From: JBEBXQ01 sp040391535
Lineage (GTDB): Bacteria > Bacteroidota > Bacteroidia > Cytophagales > Spirosomataceae
DNA: 25,245 nucleotides
Direction: 5' to 3'
Assembly (NCBI GenBank): GCA_040391535.1
Contig: JBEBXQ010000070.1
Location: 1-25,245, forward strand
Shown here: positions 24,077-25,245 of the stretch, piece by piece
Position numbering within the stretch: the first letter of the stretch is position 1
Layout: each line of letters opens with the position of its first letter
Notes under the pieces: generated by a model
The model's input: only the letters and a program-made list of their open reading frames with translations
What the model was told of the DNA's origin: nothing
Databases searched by the model: none
Made by a program: the position numbers and the translations under genes

Positions 24077-24976
24077 TCATTCATACATTTTCTGAATATT
24101 GCTGAAGGTTGATTTTAAGTCTTCAATCAGACTCATTGGTTGTAACACTTTAAGGTTGTCTCCTAAAGAGAGTAGTTCCATAAAGAAATCATGCGTAACA
24201 AATAAGTTCAGCTTAATTCTTAACTCTTCTTCATTATCTATGAGTATTTCCTGTGAATCGTGCAGGGGCAATGATTTTATATATTTCCCCTGGAATGGAT
24301 TAAAAGAAAGAATTACTTCCTCCGGTTGGTGTCCATTCGGGCTGATGATTCCAAAGCAATATCTGTAATGTCCTTTTATATTAAAATCGTCGGGGAAGTC
24401 AAATTTCCTGTTAGTCATTTCCAGTTTTGTGATGCGGTCAAGAGCAAAACTCTTTATTTTCTGATCATTCAAATCGTTTGCTAATACATACCATCGGTTT
24501 TTGAATTCTTTTAACGCGTAAGGTTCTGCCTGTCGTTTTTTTAGGGCAACTTCTCCATATTTCTGATAGGTAAATTGGATTTGATTCCGGTTTTTAATAG
24601 CCTGAAGTAACCCATAGAGATGCTCCGTACCTTGTGGTTTCCGTTTTTCAAAATGGATATATTCGGATAGCCTGTCACTCATATTCAACGCGTTAAAAGT
24701 GTCAAATGCTTCAAGTATTCTTGCGTTGGCTTGTGGTTGCCCATCATCGTGAATGTAATAGACTTTTTTAGAGGAATCAAATTTAATTTCTATATGAAAC
24801 AGATTGTCGATATCATCTTTGAGTCGTTGAAATGTCCGTGGTGAAAAACTGTAATTTTCTCCATGTATCTCCGATTGCAACTTCAGGTAATCGGAGATTT
24901 CAGCCAAGGTGGCCGAACTTTTCCGGAGTTTGTTTATGATTAGACTATACCTGGTTATCGTTTGTTTTATTGACAT
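24077..24976 (-). CDS. WYL-domain transcriptional regulator
   Basis: The 299-residue protein has an N-terminal winged-helix-like region (about 1-75, SATLAEISDYLKLQ ... SFSPRTFQRLKDDIDNLF) and a central WYL domain at about 120-205. Signature pieces are IQFTYQKYGE (133-142), the RAEPYAL-like QAEPYALKEF (149-158), RWYVLA (161-166) and SFALDRITKLE (176-186). A C-terminal WCX-like extension (about 215-295) follows. WYL domains sense nucleotide or nucleic-acid-like ligands and often regulate defence or DNA-damage genes; no defence gene is visible here, though the partial gene to the right is unidentified. No clear -7 box is seen upstream. Family assignment is firm; targets unknown. Confidence 0.9.
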   Translation of the reverse strand: MSIKQTITRYSLIINKLRKSSATLAEISDYLKLQSEIHGENYSFSPRTFQRLKDDIDNLFHIEIKFDSSKKVYYIHDDGQPQANARILEAFDTFNALNMSDRLSEYIHFEKRKPQGTEHLYGLLQAIKNRNQIQFTYQKYGEVALKKRQAEPYALKEFKNRWYVLANDLNDQKIKSFALDRITKLEMTNRKFDFPDDFNIKGHYRYCFGIISPNGHQPEEVILSFNPFQGKYIKSLPLHDSQEILIDNEEELRIKLNLFVTHDFFMELLSLGDNLKVLQPMSLIEDLKSTFSNIQKMYE

Positions 24977-25097
24977 AATTACTGATCAATTAATAGGTTA
25001 ATGTATAAATATCACTGGCACTGTTTTTCTCATTGGGAATGACCCCTATAGGTTGTACGTTGGCGGAATTGGAGTGACGAATTCACGGATTTTTGTA

Positions 25098-25245
25098 TTA
25101 ATCACGCAGACAGTCAAAGCCGATGATCGTTCTTTGGGTAGTGATTAACTCTTCGTTGCAAAACATCTGAATGTTTTCTAACTGACTCATCGAGCCATGA
25201 ATGATTTCCTGTATTTCACTTTTGCGAATGATATTGTCAATCTGT
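25098..25245 (-). CDS. Unidentified protein, C-terminal 48 residues only
   Basis: The frame runs in from the right edge and stops at 25098-25100. The visible tail contains IRKSEIQEIIHGSMSQLENI followed by QMFCNEELITTQRTIIGFDC and LRD. It is amphipathic and helix-prone with two cysteines, and has coding-like codon use with no internal stop over 48 codons. I do not recognise the family. It lies 121 bases upstream of the WYL gene on the same strand, so they may share a transcript. Confidence 0.55.
   Translation of the reverse strand, partial: QIDNIIRKSEIQEIIHGSMSQLENIQMFCNEELITTQRTIIGFDCLRD

Noticed and set aside
1..25245. CRISPR arrays, insertion sequences, tRNA/rRNA genes and prophage or known defence systems
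   Set aside because: I saw no regularly spaced repeats, transposase genes, tRNA-like cloverleafs or phage genes; the WYL regulator alone does not indicate a defence island.

Overview
The window looks like a chromosomal segment of a Bacteroidota organism, most likely a Cytophagales member of the Dyadobacter/Spirosoma type. The evidence is a SusC/SusD pair with an adjacent FecI-type sigma factor and FecR anti-sigma factor, a type IX secretion sorting domain, start codons preceded by A/C-rich leaders instead of Shine-Dalgarno sites, TAnnTTTG-type -7 boxes, and roughly 45% GC. The genus is a guess; the phylum is secure.

Layout. (1) 1-2815 is a small regulatory neighbourhood: a MarR-GNAT fusion protein cut by the left edge (minus), a 605-base AT-rich gap with a perfect MarR-like palindrome, and a divergent HxlR-regulator/short-chain-dehydrogenase pair whose shared intergenic DNA holds two back-to-back -7 boxes and repeated GGTTAG half-sites. 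(2) 3029-21839 is one long same-strand locus: ECF sigma, FecR, STN-containing SusC, SusD lipoprotein, five consecutive neutral/alkaline-ceramidase-like hydrolases (here A to E), a lipoprotein PVC-type haem-binding dehydrogenase with a CxxCH centre, and an exported hydroxypyruvate-isomerase-like TIM barrel. It ends at an 18-bp perfect terminator hairpin. (3) 21915-23721 (minus) is a two-gene secreted-protein operon: a T9SS-sorted protein and a protein with a BclB-like C-terminal domain. (4) 24077-25245 (minus) holds a WYL-domain regulator and the C-terminus of an unidentified protein cut by the right edge.

How it may work together. The central locus has the architecture of a polysaccharide utilisation locus (regulated outer-membrane uptake plus exported enzymes), but the window contains no recognisable glycoside hydrolase, polysaccharide lyase or sulfatase. 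Five paralogous ceramidase-fold hydrolases take their place. Their key residues differ: the position of the ceramidase nucleophile reads S, T, N, T, S in A to E, and four of the five have proline where the second zinc-ligand histidine should be, while the divergent member C keeps the histidine. Downstream redox and isomerase enzymes suggest that the released product is oxidised and rearranged in the periplasm. The substrate cannot be read from sequence: an amide-linked lipid or N-acylated compound, or an unusual sugar/cyclitol derivative, are both open. This cluster is the most interesting part of the window.
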